Below are positions 16,063 to 26,711 of a DNA stretch of 64,000 nt, in pieces (within the stretch, counting starts at the first letter, position 1; every line of letters starts with the position of its first letter). Source of the DNA: Geotalea sp. SG265 (GTDB lineage: Bacteria; Desulfobacterota; Desulfuromonadia; Geobacterales; Geobacteraceae); NCBI RefSeq assembly GCF_022808985.1, contig NZ_JAKZFT010000006.1:124001-188000 (forward strand), in the 5' to 3' direction. The notes below the pieces were generated by a model, which saw only the letters and a program-made list of their open reading frames with translations, searched no databases and was not told the DNA's origin. Made by a program: the position numbers and the translations under genes.

Positions 16063-17463
16063 ATGTCATACCGCCAGGAAAAAGATACCCTCGGCCCCGT
16101 CCAGGTCCCCGCCGGGGCATACTACGGGGCACAGACGGCCCGTGCCGTGGCCAACTTTCCCATATCGGGACTAAAGCCCCACCCGGCCCTGGTCTGGGGA
16201 ACGCTGATCATCAAGAAATGCGCAGCAAAGGCAAACATGGCCACCGGCCGACTGGACAAGGATATTGCCGCCGCCATCATCCGGGCTGCCGACGAGGCCC
16301 TGGCCGGCACCTACGATGGCCATTTCGTCGTCGATCCCTTTCAGGCAGGGGCCGGTACCTCCCACAACATGAACGTCAACGAAGTCCTGGCCAACCGGGC
16401 CAACGAGCTGCTCGGCAGCCCGCTCGGCAGCTATGACAGGGTCAATGCCAACGACCATGTGAACATGGCCCAGTCCACCAACGATGTCTTCCCCACTGCC
16501 ATGCGCCTCTCTTCCCTGCGTATGGCCATTCTCCTGGGAGAAGAACTGGACAGGCTGCGCGATGCCTTGCGCAACAAGGGACGGGAATTCGACCACATTC
16601 TCAAGTCGGGGCGCACCCACCTGCAGGATGCAGTGCCGATCCGCCTCGGCCAGGAGTTCGAAGCCTATGCCCTCGCCATGGAGAAAAACCGGGCCTGCCT
16701 CGACCGTTGTCTGCCGGGCCTCTGCGAGATTGGTTTGGGGGGAACCGCCGTGGGGACCGGACTCAATGCCGAACCGGCGTACATCAAGTTCGTCGTCGAG
16801 GAACTTGCCGCTGACACCCTCCTGCCACTGAAGAACGCGGCCAACCTCATCGAGACGACCCAAAACATGGATCCATTCGTGGCCCTCAGTTCCGCCCTCA
16901 AGGGACTTGCCGTGAACCTGATCAGAATCGCCAACGACCTGCGCCTGCTTTCCTCCGGGCCAAGGACCGGCTTCAACGAGATAAATCTTCCCGCGCTGCA
17001 GCCGGGCTCTTCAATCATGCCCGGCAAGGTCAACCCGGTCATGGCCGAAGTAACCGACATGGTCTGCTTCCAGGTGATCGGGGCCGATACGACCATTACC
17101 CTTGCCGCCCAGGCAGGTCAGATGGAACTGAACGTCATGATGCCCCTTATCGCTCACAACCTCCTCTTTTCCCTGGAGATCCTGAAAAACACCATTCGCC
17201 AGTTCAGGGAAACCTGCATCGCGGGGATCACGGCCAACGAGGACCGTTGCCGCCGGTTCCTGGAAGAGTCGGTAGGACTGGCAACCGTCCTTGCCCCTTA
17301 CGTGGGCTATGCAGCAGCAGCAGAAGTGGCCAGGGAATCAACCGCAACGGGACGAAGCATCAAAGAGGTCATCCTTGCCCGAAACCTCCTGTCACCGGAA
17401 GAACTGTCCAGGATCCTCGACCCATATCCCCTCACCAATCCGGGCGTGCCCGGAAAGGCTTGA
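16063..17463 (+). CDS. aspA: aspartate ammonia-lyase (aspartase)
   Basis: This 466-residue member of the fumarase/aspartase superfamily should convert aspartate to fumarate and ammonia. The start at 16063 has AAGGA upstream; the frame is open further upstream inside the HAD gene. Conserved blocks include GAGTSHNMNVNEVLANRA, the NDHVNMAQSTND block, SGRTHLQDAVPI and the catalytic loop signature GSSIMPGKVNP. The LLSSGPRTGFNEINLPALQ block favours aspartase over class II fumarase, though the two are close. Fumarate made here can feed the TCA cycle or serve as electron acceptor. Confidence 0.88.
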   Translation: MSYRQEKDTLGPVQVPAGAYYGAQTARAVANFPISGLKPHPALVWGTLIIKKCAAKANMATGRLDKDIAAAIIRAADEALAGTYDGHFVVDPFQAGAGTSHNMNVNEVLANRANELLGSPLGSYDRVNANDHVNMAQSTNDVFPTAMRLSSLRMAILLGEELDRLRDALRNKGREFDHILKSGRTHLQDAVPIRLGQEFEAYALAMEKNRACLDRCLPGLCEIGLGGTAVGTGLNAEPAYIKFVVEELAADTLLPLKNAANLIETTQNMDPFVALSSALKGLAVNLIRIANDLRLLSSGPRTGFNEINLPALQPGSSIMPGKVNPVMAEVTDMVCFQVIGADTTITLAAQAGQMELNVMMPLIAHNLLFSLEILKNTIRQFRETCIAGITANEDRCRRFLEESVGLATVLAPYVGYAAAAEVARESTATGRSIKEVILARNLLSPEELSRILDPYPLTNPGVPGKA

Positions 17464-17520
17464 TGAATGGCACCAATACGGTCTATAATAGCCGGCAACG
17501 TACATTAAAAGGAGAACCCC

Positions 17521-17742
17521 ATGATCGAAGAAGTCAAAAAAGTATTGGATATGATCCGCCCCAGCCTACAGGCTGACGGCGGCGATGTTGAGCTGGTGGA
17601 TGTCAGCGACGACGGCAAGGTCAGGGTCAAGCTGGTCGGCGCATGCGGCCACTGCCCCATGTCCACCATGACACTGAAGATGGGTATAGAGAAAACCCTG
17701 AAAGAAAAGGTACCGGGAGTTACGGAAGTAATTTCCGTCTGA
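17521..17742 (+). CDS. NifU-like C-terminal domain iron-sulfur scaffold (Nfu)
   Basis: The 73-residue protein is a single Nfu domain with the CxxC motif at Cys42 and Cys45 (GACGHCPMS) that holds a [4Fe-4S] cluster at a dimer interface for transfer to target proteins. The start [14 protein letters not shown] is typical of the family. The ribosome site is GGAG. A strong terminator follows, so the gene may be the last of the upstream aspartase transcript or stand alone. Confidence 0.93.
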   Translation: MIEEVKKVLDMIRPSLQADGGDVELVDVSDDGKVRVKLVGACGHCPMSTMTLKMGIEKTLKEKVPGVTEVISV

Positions 17743-17758
17743 TCGCATCCAGACAAGG

Positions 17759-17783
17759 AGGCGCGGCTCAAGGCCGCGCCTTT
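17759..17783 (+). terminator. intrinsic terminator after the Nfu gene
   Basis: AGGCGCGGC and GCCGCGCCT form a perfect 9-bp stem with a 5-nt loop, followed by TTTACTTTTC. Confidence 0.85.
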
Positions 17784-17849
17784 ACTTTTCCCGGAGAGCG
17801 AATATATAATCCCCAAAGACGTTCATCTCACCTGTAACGGCTGATTCCC

Positions 17850-19037
17850 ATGTCCCTTTTGCGGCGGAAAAGAAAATATCGCATCTTTCGCACCCCCCGC
17901 TTCTTCAACCTGTTCAGAAGGAACACCGAAGCCGCTGCCTCCAGGGGAAACCGGGTGGAGCTCTTCAGGCATGGGGAAGAATTCTTCTTGGCCCTCTTCC
18001 AGGCATTCGACCGGGCAGAACTGGTCATCTGCCTTGAATTTTACCTGATCCGCGACGACAATACCGGCCGTGCCCTGGCCGATGCCATCATTCGCGCCGC
18101 CGCACGAGGCGTGAAAGTTTATCTCCTCTACGACTACATCGGCTGCTTCGATACCCCCAGTGCCTATTTCCGCAGACTTGAAAAAGGGGGAGTCGTCTGC
18201 TGCCCGTTCAATCCCCCCGCCTTCAACAAGAGCATCGGCTGGTTCGATAAGCGAGACCACCGCAAAATCGCCGTCATAGACGGCAGAATGGCCTTTACTG
18301 GCGGACTGAACATCGGCGATGAATATGGAGGCTCCGGCGAAAATTTCGACCGCTGGCGTGATTTGGGCGTTCGCCTGGAGGGCCCGGCAGTACCCGAACT
18401 GAACCGGCTGTTCCGGGAAAATTGGCACAGGGAGCGGGCAACCATACCCGAAGGCTGCGCGGACCCTTATGTGGTGGCCAATGCGGGAGAGGACGAAGTA
18501 CTTATTGTCAATGGAGGCCCCCACCACAATCGGTCTTTCATTCGCAGCGCCTTCCGCATGGCCATTGCCGGCGCCTCCGAGAGCATCATCATCGCCAATC
18601 CCTACTTTGTCCCGGGACCGCGGGTAATCAGGTCGCTGCTTCGCGCCGTCGGCCGAGGGGTGCAGGTACGCCTCATCCTCCCCGCAAAAAGCGACGTCCC
18701 CATCGTCAGACTGGTCAGCAGAACCTACTATGCCTCCCTGCTGAAAAGCGGCATCGAAATCTACGAGCGGCAGGGCACCATCCTTCATGCCAAGGTCATG
18801 CTCATCGACAACTGCTGGTCGGTCATCGGATCGGCCAACCTGGACCAGCGCAGCTTTCATCGCAACTATGAAGTCAACGTCATTGTCGACAGCCCATCTT
18901 TCGGCGCCCAAGTCTCCCAGATGCTCATGGCAGACCTGGCACGATCGAGGAGGATCGTCCTTGCCGAGCACGAACGGCGCGGCTGGCTGGTGCGGATGAT
19001 GGAGCGGGTCTGCGCCCCGGTCAGCTGGTTTCTGTAG
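17850..19037 (+). CDS. phospholipase D-family cardiolipin synthase (ClsB-like)
   Basis: The 395-residue protein contains two PLD catalytic motifs. The first is DHRKIAVIDGRMAFTGG (His-x-Lys-x4-Asp) near residue 135 and the second HAKVMLIDNCWSVIGSANLDQRS near 310. No N-terminal transmembrane pair is present, which resembles ClsB more than ClsA. It would condense phospholipids to cardiolipin at the inner membrane. The ribosome site is weak. It sits 66 bp after the Nfu terminator and 63 bp before the long coiled-coil gene. Confidence 0.85.
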   Translation: MSLLRRKRKYRIFRTPRFFNLFRRNTEAAASRGNRVELFRHGEEFFLALFQAFDRAELVICLEFYLIRDDNTGRALADAIIRAAARGVKVYLLYDYIGCFDTPSAYFRRLEKGGVVCCPFNPPAFNKSIGWFDKRDHRKIAVIDGRMAFTGGLNIGDEYGGSGENFDRWRDLGVRLEGPAVPELNRLFRENWHRERATIPEGCADPYVVANAGEDEVLIVNGGPHHNRSFIRSAFRMAIAGASESIIIANPYFVPGPRVIRSLLRAVGRGVQVRLILPAKSDVPIVRLVSRTYYASLLKSGIEIYERQGTILHAKVMLIDNCWSVIGSANLDQRSFHRNYEVNVIVDSPSFGAQVSQMLMADLARSRRIVLAEHERRGWLVRMMERVCAPVSWFL

Positions 19038-19100
19038 ATTTATGACGAAGTTATAATTTTTAATGCTATTATCAATGCACTTCCCCTATGGAGTCGTTCC

Positions 19101-21743
19101 ATGTTGACCCTGAAAGAATCGATGGATTGTATTGAAGCGGCGGAATCTGACATCGTAGATCTCCATAAATCCCTATCCGCAGTTGTCATCACCCCGGAAG
19201 GGCTTCCCAAACAGCGATACGATGCCTTCATCTGCACCGTCAAAGAAGAAGATGCGCAACAGGTTTATGTTACCCTGGTTGCCGTCAACAGCAAGAAAGC
19301 ACTGGTTTATACGGCTGCAGACGAGGCAGCCGTCCTGGCGGGGCCGGAGATAGTACTGGAGGAGGCCCTGGATTTCCTTAAAGAAATGGGTTTCCAGATG
19401 GAGCATGTGCCCCTCAATTACAGCACGGCCCTGAGAGAAGTGGTATTCCGTGGCGTCCGCGTTATCCGGCCGCTCAGTGCCGGACGGTCGGCGGCGAAAA
19501 AGCAGGCGGCGGCAGAAAAGACAGCGGCCAAAGAAGCCGAAGAGGCACAGGAAGCCGCGCGGAAAACTGCGGAAGATGCTGCAAAGGCAAAGGCTGAAAA
19601 GGAACGCAAAGCAGCAGAAGAAGCCGCACGCATCAAGGCCGAAAAGGAACGCAAGGCTGCCGAAGAGGCGGCACGCATCAAGGCCGAGGAGGAACAAAAG
19701 GCTGCCGAGGAGGCTGCACGCATCAAGGCCGAGGAGGAACAAAAGGCTGCCGAGGAGGCTGCACGCATCAAGGCCGAGGAGGAACGCAAGGCCGCCGAGG
19801 AAGCTGCTCGCATCAAGGCCGAGGAGGAACGCAAGGCCGCCGAGGAAGCCGCTCGCATCAAGGCCGAAGAGGAACGCAAGGCCGCCGAGGAAGCCGCTCG
19901 CATCAAGGCCGAGGAGGAACGCAAGGCCACCGAGGAAGCCGCTCGCATCAAGGCCGAGGAGGAACGCAAGGCTGCCGAGGAAGCCGCTCGCATCAAGGCC
20001 GAGGAGGAACGCAAGGCTGCCGAGGAAGCCGCTCGCATCAAGGCCGAGGAGGAACGCAAGGCTGCCGAGGAAGCCGCTCGCATCAGGGCCGAGGAGACCC
20101 GCCGCTTGGCAGAGCTCGCCACGGAGGAACGGCAGGAAGCGGAAAAGATGGTGGCGGAAAAAGCCGACGCGGCGCGCTCGCTCCAGGAAAAACTTGAAGC
20201 AGAAAAACTTGCCGCAGAACAGCTCATTGCCACATTGACGGAAAAGGAAGACAATGCGGCACGGGTGATCGCGGAAGAGCGGGAATCTGCCGAAAAAGCC
20301 CGAGCCGAGAAAATTGCCGCTGAGGAAAAACTGGCCAAGCTGCTTGAGGAAGAGCATCTCTCGGAACAAAGAGCCGCTGCAGCACAGGAGCGCCATGCAA
20401 CTGCCACTGCAGCACGCACGGAAGCAGAGCAGATATTGCTCCAAAAAACCGAGGAAGAGAATGCTGCCCGCAGACAGGCGGAGGCCGAGGCCCGCACTGC
20501 CAAAAAAAACCACGAGGAACGGACTGCTGCCGAAGAAACGGTAGAGGTCATCGGCCAGTTCGAGCAGCGTGCCCTGGATCGCTCGGTCAGTGCAGAAAAA
20601 GAAGCGGACGCTGCTGCCGCAGAAAAGACAGCAGTCCAGGAGTTATTGACGGCAAAAACCGAAGAGCTGCGGAGCGCATTGGAAGCCGCCGAAGCAGAGC
20701 GGGCCATGATCGAGAAAATTCTCGAGAAAAAGATCCTCGCCGAAAAAGCTGCCTATCAGAAGGGAGACATCGCTCCGGAAGACCTTGAAATTCTCCCGGA
20801 TGAACCGGTGGAAGCCGCCGGCGAGCCCATCCTCTCTCCCCCGGGGGATAAGGCCGAGGCTCCGGAAACAGTACCGGCAGGCGCACAAAAGGAAGATGAA
20901 TCTGTTGGCGTCGATGTCAGCCTGCATAGGGCGGAAATAGAGCGACTGCGCGAGGAAAAAGCGAAGGCGGAAGCCGAATGGAAGGCTGCAGCAGAAGAAG
21001 CGGCACGCCTCAAAGCGGAAACGGACCGCCTGATGTCCCTGAGGCTCAAAGCAGAAGAGGAACGGCTGAAAATCGAAGCCCTCCACAGGGATGCAGCGGC
21101 TTTCCCCGTCCCTGATGATGGAAAAGACAGGCCAAAGGAGAAACCCTATGGCCGCAAAACAGCACCCTCAGGCGAATTGAACGTTTCCGTCTCATCAATG
21201 GGTGCCTGGAAAAGGGCAGCCATGACCGCTTCGAATCCCATCGATTACGGCGGCCCACCAGTAGCGGCAGGGAGCGAACCCCTCAACTTCGACAACGACA
21301 ATGACGGCTCCTTCTTCTGCAACAATTCCACTGCGGAGGGAAGCGGCAGTACCTTCACCTTTGCCCCCGACATTAAGAACGTTGAGTATTCCGGCGAAGA
21401 CGAGATAATTGAAGTGCATGCATCGTCCAACCTGGCACGAGTGGCGCTGGAAGGACATCCGACCCAGAATTGCAAAGGCTACGTCTGCGCCCTGAAACGG
21501 AGAGAACGGTTCCTTGTATATGTGGCAATCGTCCTTACGGAAAACGACAAGATGCTCGTTTACAGCACCGACAACCAGCCGTCCACTGCAGATCACTGCC
21601 CCGGAGTGATCGCCGATGCATTGCAATTCCTGGAGCTGATAGGCTTCATGACGGGCATGACCAAACTGGGCGCGGATAAAGCAACCAGAGAAGCGGCACT
21701 GGCAAAAATCCCCATCCTGCATCGCGTCCCGGAGAAACAATGA
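19101..21743 (+). CDS. long coiled-coil protein with 15-residue repeats and duplicated terminal domains
   Basis: The 880-residue product has a globular N-terminal domain (about residues 1-125) and a C-terminal domain (about 765-880) that look homologous to each other. Both have a [FY]-[IV]-C-[AT]-[LV]-K strand, a VYV strand, LVY[ST], and a final AL-x-FL-x3-GF helix. Between them is a long Ala/Glu/Lys/Arg-rich helix, including eleven 15-residue repeats ([15 protein letters not shown] type). No signal peptide or membrane helix is seen, so it is probably cytoplasmic. It resembles TolA only in composition. The last 4 bp overlap the mutS2 start, implying coupled translation. Function is unknown. 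Confidence 0.75.
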   Translation: MLTLKESMDCIEAAESDIVDLHKSLSAVVITPEGLPKQRYDAFICTVKEEDAQQVYVTLVAVNSKKALVYTAADEAAVLAGPEIVLEEALDFLKEMGFQMEHVPLNYSTALREVVFRGVRVIRPLSAGRSAAKKQAAAEKTAAKEAEEAQEAARKTAEDAAKAKAEKERKAAEEAARIKAEKERKAAEEAARIKAEEEQKAAEEAARIKAEEEQKAAEEAARIKAEEERKAAEEAARIKAEEERKAAEEAARIKAEEERKAAEEAARIKAEEERKATEEAARIKAEEERKAAEEAARIKAEEERKAAEEAARIKAEEERKAAEEAARIRAEETRRLAELATEERQEAEKMVAEKADAARSLQEKLEAEKLAAEQLIATLTEKEDNAARVIAEERESAEKARAEKIAAEEKLAKLLEEEHLSEQRAAAAQERHATATAARTEAEQILLQKTEEENAARRQAEAEARTAKKNHEERTAAEETVEVIGQFEQRALDRSVSAEKEADAAAAEKTAVQELLTAKTEELRSALEAAEAERAMIEKILEKKILAEKAAYQKGDIAPEDLEILPDEPVEAAGEPILSPPGDKAEAPETVPAGAQKEDESVGVDVSLHRAEIERLREEKAKAEAEWKAAAEEAARLKAETDRLMSLRLKAEEERLKIEALHRDAAAFPVPDDGKDRPKEKPYGRKTAPSGELNVSVSSMGAWKRAAMTASNPIDYGGPPVAAGSEPLNFDNDNDGSFFCNNSTAEGSGSTFTFAPDIKNVEYSGEDEIIEVHASSNLARVALEGHPTQNCKGYVCALKRRERFLVYVAIVLTENDKMLVYSTDNQPSTADHCPGVIADALQFLELIGFMTGMTKLGADKATREAALAKIPILHRVPEKQ
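19584..20080 (+). repeat. eleven tandem 45-bp repeats within the coiled-coil gene
   Basis: The 45-bp unit encodes the 15-residue helical repeat. The central copies differ at only a few positions, which suggests recent expansion or homogenisation. Confidence 0.9.
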
Positions 21744-24094
21744 TCAAAAAGGATTCCCTGCACCTGCTTGAATTCGAAAAGATCCTTTCCTTCATTGCCG
21801 GCTTCGCCAACAGCACCCCTTCCCGCACCGCCATCACGCACATCCGCCCATTTCCAGACAGAGACCTCCTGGAACAGCAGTTCGGCCGCATCGGGGAAAT
21901 CAGGCGACTGGTCCAAATCCGGGTTCCCCTGCGTCTATCCCCCTTTGAGGACATAACACCGCTCCTGGAGGCGGTGCGCCCCGAAGGGGCCGTGCTCGAC
22001 CACCACGACCTGGCCATCCTTACCCCATTTTTCCAGGTGCTCTCGGCCCTGGCGAAACAGCTCGCCTACCGCAACGACATACCGCTCCTCAAGGAGCTGG
22101 CGGGAAATCTCACCGGTTTTCCTCACCTCCTCGACCGGCTTGAGATGACCCTGGATTTCGAGGGAAACATCCTGGACTCGGCCTCACCGCTGCTTATGGA
22201 GCTACGGGGCAAAAAGCGGAACCTGACGGCCCGGATCAGGAAGCGGCTGGAGGAGATCATCCGCGAGCCGAAGATCGCCCTTTTTCTCCAGGACGAGTTC
22301 GTCACCCAGCGCAGTGGGAGATGGGTCATTCCCGTACGCATGGATTCCAAGGGGATGGTGGCGGGAGTTGTCCACGATGTCTCCAACACCGGTGAAACCG
22401 CCTTCATGGAGCCTCTGGAAATAATCGGCCTCGCCAACGAGCTGGAAAATCTGGGTGCAGAGATCAAAGGAGAGGAGATCCGAATCATCCGGGCCATCTG
22501 CGGCGAGATCCGCCAGGCAGCTGATGCCATTCACGATGAGTTCCAGGTCCTGGTCCGGCTGGATACCCTGAACAGCATCGCCCGTTTCGCCGAGGAGCTT
22601 GGAGCGCACGCACCGGTCATCAACGACGGGAACGAGATCAGCCTGCGGGAGGCCCGCCATCCACTGCTGATGCTTCTGCGGAACAAGGGCAACGGCCGCG
22701 ACCCGGTGCCGCTGCACATCAGCCTCGGTACGCCACCGGACGCCGACAACGTCATGGTCGTCACCGGGCCCAACGCCGGGGGAAAAACCATCGCCCTGAA
22801 GACGGTAGGGCTGCTTCTGTCCATGGCCCTGTCCGGGATACCGATCCCGGCCGATCCTTCATCGACCATTCCCCTGATCGACAGACTGCTCGTGGACATG
22901 GGGGACGACCAGTCCATCGAAAGCAGCCTCTCCACCTTCTCGGCCCACGTGGCAAACATGGCTGAGATCCTGGGAAAGACCGGGAGACGAAGCGTCGTGC
23001 TGCTGGACGAGCTGGGAACCGGCACCGAACCGGGACAGGGAGCCGCCATCTCCTGCGGAGTGCTGAAGGAGCTCCAGGAAAAGGGGGCGCTGGTCATTGC
23101 CACCACCCACCTGACCGATATCGTCGCCTTCGTCCATCGGACACCGGGCATGACCAATGCTTCCATGGAATTCGACCATGCCACCCTTACTCCACTTTAT
23201 CGGCTGCAAAGTGGCGAGCCGGGGCAATCCCACGCCATCGACATCGCCAGACGTTACGGCATGCCGGCAACGGTCATCGACTTTGCCGAGCGAATGATCG
23301 GCAGCCGTGAGGCTGAGTTCCATGCACTGCTGGCAGAGCTCAAGGAAAAGCGGCAGCGATATGCAGCGCTCACTGCCGACCTGGAAAACAGGGAGCAGCG
23401 GCTCGACGAGCGGGAGAGGCTTCTTTCCCGGCGATTGGCAGAGGCTGAGGAGGCAAAACGGGAAGCCATGGGCAAAGCCTTTGCCGAGGCCAGAGATGTG
23501 GTTATCGCTGTGCGCCGCGAGACACGGGCAATTCTGGACGAGGCTCGCCGGGAAAAATCCCGGGAGTCCCTGAAAAAACTGGATCAGGTCGGTGCTGAAG
23601 TTGATCGCAAACTGCAGGAATACCTGAGGGATGAGAAACCATCATTGGCAGAACTTTCCGCTGGAGATACCGTCTTTGTCAAATCCCTCGGTTTTGATGC
23701 GATCATTGTCCGCATCGACGAGAAGCAACAGCGGTTGCGGCTGAAGGTGGGGCAGCGGGAGGTGGAGGTATCGGCCGGCGACGTGGCGGTAAAACGGGGG
23801 GTGAAAATCAAGGAACCTCCACTGCGCCGTAAATTCACCGAGGAGCCCGAAGCACCCCACCAGCTCAGGCTACTGGGCCTGCGGGTGGATGAGGCACTGT
23901 CGCAACTGGAGACATTCCTCAACAGGGCTTCCGCAGCAGGATTGGGCGAGGTGAAGATCATCCACGGCACCGGCACCGGCGCCTTGATGAGAGGAGTGCG
24001 CGATCACCTGGACGGCCATCCGCTGGTGCGGGAATTCCGCGTCGGCGAGCAGCACGAGGGGGGAAACGGCGTCACAATGGTCACCATGCGTTGA
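21740..24094 (+). CDS. mutS2: endonuclease MutS2
   Basis: The 784-residue protein has the MutS core without the mismatch-recognition domain. The ABC-type ATPase region has Walker [13 protein letters not shown], followed by the conserved SSLSTFSAH and Walker [18 protein letters not shown] long charged helix (about residues 510-630) precedes a KOW-like segment and a C-terminal Smr domain ([16 protein letters not shown], then [17 protein letters not shown]). MutS2 restrains recombination or acts in ribosome rescue, depending on species. The ATG overlaps the stop of the coiled-coil gene. Confidence 0.95.
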   Translation: MIKKDSLHLLEFEKILSFIAGFANSTPSRTAITHIRPFPDRDLLEQQFGRIGEIRRLVQIRVPLRLSPFEDITPLLEAVRPEGAVLDHHDLAILTPFFQVLSALAKQLAYRNDIPLLKELAGNLTGFPHLLDRLEMTLDFEGNILDSASPLLMELRGKKRNLTARIRKRLEEIIREPKIALFLQDEFVTQRSGRWVIPVRMDSKGMVAGVVHDVSNTGETAFMEPLEIIGLANELENLGAEIKGEEIRIIRAICGEIRQAADAIHDEFQVLVRLDTLNSIARFAEELGAHAPVINDGNEISLREARHPLLMLLRNKGNGRDPVPLHISLGTPPDADNVMVVTGPNAGGKTIALKTVGLLLSMALSGIPIPADPSSTIPLIDRLLVDMGDDQSIESSLSTFSAHVANMAEILGKTGRRSVVLLDELGTGTEPGQGAAISCGVLKELQEKGALVIATTHLTDIVAFVHRTPGMTNASMEFDHATLTPLYRLQSGEPGQSHAIDIARRYGMPATVIDFAERMIGSREAEFHALLAELKEKRQRYAALTADLENREQRLDERERLLSRRLAEAEEAKREAMGKAFAEARDVVIAVRRETRAILDEARREKSRESLKKLDQVGAEVDRKLQEYLRDEKPSLAELSAGDTVFVKSLGFDAIIVRIDEKQQRLRLKVGQREVEVSAGDVAVKRGVKIKEPPLRRKFTEEPEAPHQLRLLGLRVDEALSQLETFLNRASAAGLGEVKIIHGTGTGALMRGVRDHLDGHPLVREFRVGEQHEGGNGVTMVTMR

Positions 24095-24107
24095 TGTGGC
24101 TAATGTT

Positions 24108-24575
24108 ATGATCATATCCCTTATAGCCGCCATGGCAGAAAACCGGGTAATCGGCAGTCATAACGCCCTTCCGTGGGACCTCCCTGCCGACAGGAAACGG
24201 TTCAAAGCCCTGACCCTGGGACACCCGGTGATCATGGGGCGAAAAACCTATGAAAGCATCGGCCGACCACTCCCGGGACGGAAAAACATCGTCGTCACCG
24301 GGCAGAGGGGCTATCGAGCGGAGGGGTGCCTCATCGCCCACTCGTTGGCCGAAGCGATTGACTTGGCAGGCGATGGGGATGAAGCATTCATCTGCGGGGG
24401 TGGTGACCTTTATCGCCAGGCACTCCCCCTGGCGGACCGGATCTACCTGACCGTCATCCACCGGGACTATGAAGGGGATGTATTTTTCCCTCAAATACCG
24501 GAAGCATTCGCCAAAGTGGAAAGTGTGACTGTAGATAATGTTCCTTCTTATACATTCCTGCTGCTGGTCAGATGA
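24108..24575 (+). CDS. folA: dihydrofolate reductase
   Basis: The enzyme reduces dihydrofolate to tetrahydrofolate with NADPH. The 155-residue product begins [16 protein letters not shown], the usual DHFR N-terminus, and continues with [13 protein letters not shown] (catalytic Asp), [21 protein letters not shown] (NADPH binding) and [10 protein letters not shown]. The ATG at 24108 fits the family start; an in-frame GTG at 24096 would add four residues and neither has a strong ribosome site. It follows mutS2 by 13 bp. Confidence 0.93.
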   Translation: MIISLIAAMAENRVIGSHNALPWDLPADRKRFKALTLGHPVIMGRKTYESIGRPLPGRKNIVVTGQRGYRAEGCLIAHSLAEAIDLAGDGDEAFICGGGDLYRQALPLADRIYLTVIHRDYEGDVFFPQIPEAFAKVESVTVDNVPSYTFLLLVR

Positions 24576-24648
24576 AGCTGATGCAATACATGGCAATGAG
24601 CAACGGTCCAGGGACAACCAAAGGAACGATTCCGTAAGAGGTGTGGCA

Positions 24649-25092
24649 ATGATATCGAAAGAAGCCGAAGAACTGCATGACAAGGGACTTGAAGCGCTTG
24701 ACCATGATCACGATTATCTTGCCCGAACCTGTTTCGAGCAGGCAGCAACCCTGGAGCGAACACCCGAAAATCTGTCCTGCCTGGCGCTCTGCCTGGCAAA
24801 AACGCGGAAGCAGCCGACCGAAGCCATAGGCATGGCGAGAGAAGCCCTGGCGGCGGATCCGGCCAACCCCCTTCTGCACCTCAACCTGGGGAAGATTTAC
24901 TGGCTGGCCGGAGAGAAGGAAAAGGCGCTGGAGACCCTGCGCAACGGCATGCAGTACGATACAGGCAACATGATCAGCCATGAACTGACCCGCTATGGCA
25001 AAAGAAGGCCGCCGCTCTTCCCCTCCCTGAAGCGAAGCCACCCCCTGAACAGATATCTCGGTCTGCTCCTCTCCCGTCTGGGCCTACGGTAG
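24649..25092 (+). CDS. TPR-repeat protein
   Basis: The 147-residue protein has about two to three tetratricopeptide-like helical hairpins (for example NPLLHLNLGKIYWLAGEKEKALETLRNGM at about residues 82-110) and a basic C-terminal tail ending LLLSRLGLR. There is no signal peptide. TPR proteins mediate protein contacts; the partner is unknown. The ATG at 24649 has AAGAGG upstream. It follows folA by 73 bp and ends before a bidirectional terminator. Confidence 0.75.
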   Translation: MISKEAEELHDKGLEALDHDHDYLARTCFEQAATLERTPENLSCLALCLAKTRKQPTEAIGMAREALAADPANPLLHLNLGKIYWLAGEKEKALETLRNGMQYDTGNMISHELTRYGKRRPPLFPSLKRSHPLNRYLGLLLSRLGLR

Positions 25093-25137
25093 TTTCTCCT
25101 ATTTAAAAGGTCTTCAGAAATTTCCCAGATGAATTTT

Positions 25138-25173
25138 AAAAAAAAGGGCACCCCCAGCAGGGGCGCCCTTTTT
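25138..25173. terminator. bidirectional terminator between the TPR gene and the porin gene
   Basis: AAAAAGGGC and GCCCTTTTT, with inner CCCC/GGGG pairing, form a strong stem flanked by A and T runs. It serves both convergent genes. Confidence 0.85.
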
Positions 25174-25195
25174 CACTGCTGCTTCACCGTATCGA

Positions 25196-26446
25196 TCAGA
25201 AAACGAAGCCGAGCGTTACCTGAAACTTATCGTTATCCAGGGCTTTCTCCCCCGCCTTCCGGTGGTCGTCGTAGATCTGGTAATCTGCCTTCACTGACAC
25301 GGTGGTGGTCGGCTTGAAGACGATGCCGAAGTTGGTGTAATTACGGTCATACCTGCCGCTCGCCTTGCTCGGGTCGCCGATGGTGCCCTGCTGGGTATCG
25401 AACTCCGAGTAACGGGCGAAGACCAGGGCATCGGCATCGGCAAGCTTGCCCTTCTTCAGGCTCTTGGGCAGCACATGGTAGGCCCCTTCAACCCAGTAAC
25501 CGGACATGTTGTGGCCGATGTCGGTTACCCCCAGTGCACCAGGATTTTCCTGGTACACATGGACGTATTCCCCAGCCACGTCAAAATCCCCGATGCTGTA
25601 CTTGCCGTCAAATGCAGCGATGGTGGTGTAGGCGGTGCCTACCTTTGCCGAATTGGCGGTGTAGAAAGAGAAGTTGGTGTAGAGGTTGGTGACGGGACGG
25701 ATTTCAAGCCTGCCGGTAATGGCCTTGTTCCTGTTCATATCCGTATTCAGGTTCTGTTTCCCTTCCCGGATGCCGTTCTTTGCCGAAAACTCCGTGCCAT
25801 CCAGCCCGCTCATCACCAGCAGTTGGTAATCCACCTTGTCACCCAAAGAACCGTAGACACCCGCACCCATCTCCGACCAGGTCGAAGGAATCAGATACCG
25901 GTCCAACTGCGGCCGTTCGCTGGAATTGAAGTTGGTAGGCTCATGGTAGAGGTTGATTGCCCCCAGCGGCACCAGCATGATACCTGCCTTGAAATTCAGC
26001 GGCCGCGCCAGTTTGAACTGGAGGAACGCCTGTTCCACCGCCGCCTCGCCGGAAAGTTCCCCCTCGTCGGTCAACTCATCCTTGACCCCGCCGTGCTCCC
26101 ATTCCAGTTCCGTGTTGAGGGTAATCCAGTCGGTAAGATCGGAATTAACGTAAAGGACTATGCGGTGCGGATCGAAACGATTACTCCCCTTACCGTTGCC
26201 GTTTTCCCTGGTCACGGCGTAGTCCAGTTCCCCATAGCCGCCGAACCGCGTCCTGTCCCAGACCTTCTTCAGGTAGCCCTCTCCGCCGTCCTCCTGGACC
26301 GCCGGTGCAGGGGCCTTGATGGCTTTAACCTGGCTCTTCAGCTCATCCACCTGCTGCTGCAGTTCCTCCACTGTTGCGGCCCTGGCCATGGAGGCCATGG
26401 AAGCCAGAATGATTACGGCCGCCATGATCACAAACGACTTTTTCAT
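25196..26446 (-). CDS. outer-membrane porin
   Basis: The ATG at 26446 has AAAGGAGAG upstream and starts a signal peptide cleaved after ARA. The 416-residue precursor then has a short coiled coil (TVEELQQQVDELKSQVKAI), common in trimeric porins, and many amphipathic beta-strands ending in FQVTLGFVF with the terminal Phe needed for outer-membrane insertion. It resembles the anion-selective/phosphate-type porins widespread in Geobacter. The solute is unknown. It is transcribed alone towards the TPR gene. The 260-bp upstream region is AT-rich, consistent with a regulated promoter. Confidence 0.85.
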   Translation of the reverse strand: MKKSFVIMAAVIILASMASMARAATVEELQQQVDELKSQVKAIKAPAPAVQEDGGEGYLKKVWDRTRFGGYGELDYAVTRENGNGKGSNRFDPHRIVLYVNSDLTDWITLNTELEWEHGGVKDELTDEGELSGEAAVEQAFLQFKLARPLNFKAGIMLVPLGAINLYHEPTNFNSSERPQLDRYLIPSTWSEMGAGVYGSLGDKVDYQLLVMSGLDGTEFSAKNGIREGKQNLNTDMNRNKAITGRLEIRPVTNLYTNFSFYTANSAKVGTAYTTIAAFDGKYSIGDFDVAGEYVHVYQENPGALGVTDIGHNMSGYWVEGAYHVLPKSLKKGKLADADALVFARYSEFDTQQGTIGDPSKASGRYDRNYTNFGIVFKPTTTVSVKADYQIYDDHRKAGEKALDNDKFQVTLGFVF

Positions 26447-26711
26447 ACTTTTTCTCTCCTTTATTGAGGTGCTTTTCACACGCGGCAGCCCGGCCACCAC
26501 TGATTGTGATTTTCACTTTCTAACATTTGACATTACAATACCGTCTTGCAATAGCCGCAATTATCGACTACAACGTACTTACCATCTGATAATTTTAAAA
26601 CTGAAAGTAAATTTCAAATACCATATTGCAGGTTTTCCTGTCAATCGGTCTTATCATTATTTTTCTCTTAACCGAGCAAGATTGACTGCCGGCTGGACAA
26701 GGTGATAACGT

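Noticed and set aside
19173-20707. Two long minus-strand open frames (446 and 429 codons) opposite the coiled-coil gene
   Set aside because: They exist because the repeated Ala/Glu/Lys codons read without stops on the other strand. Their products are low-complexity repeats (LLGLDASGF and SSALMRAAS types) and they have no ribosome sites or domains.
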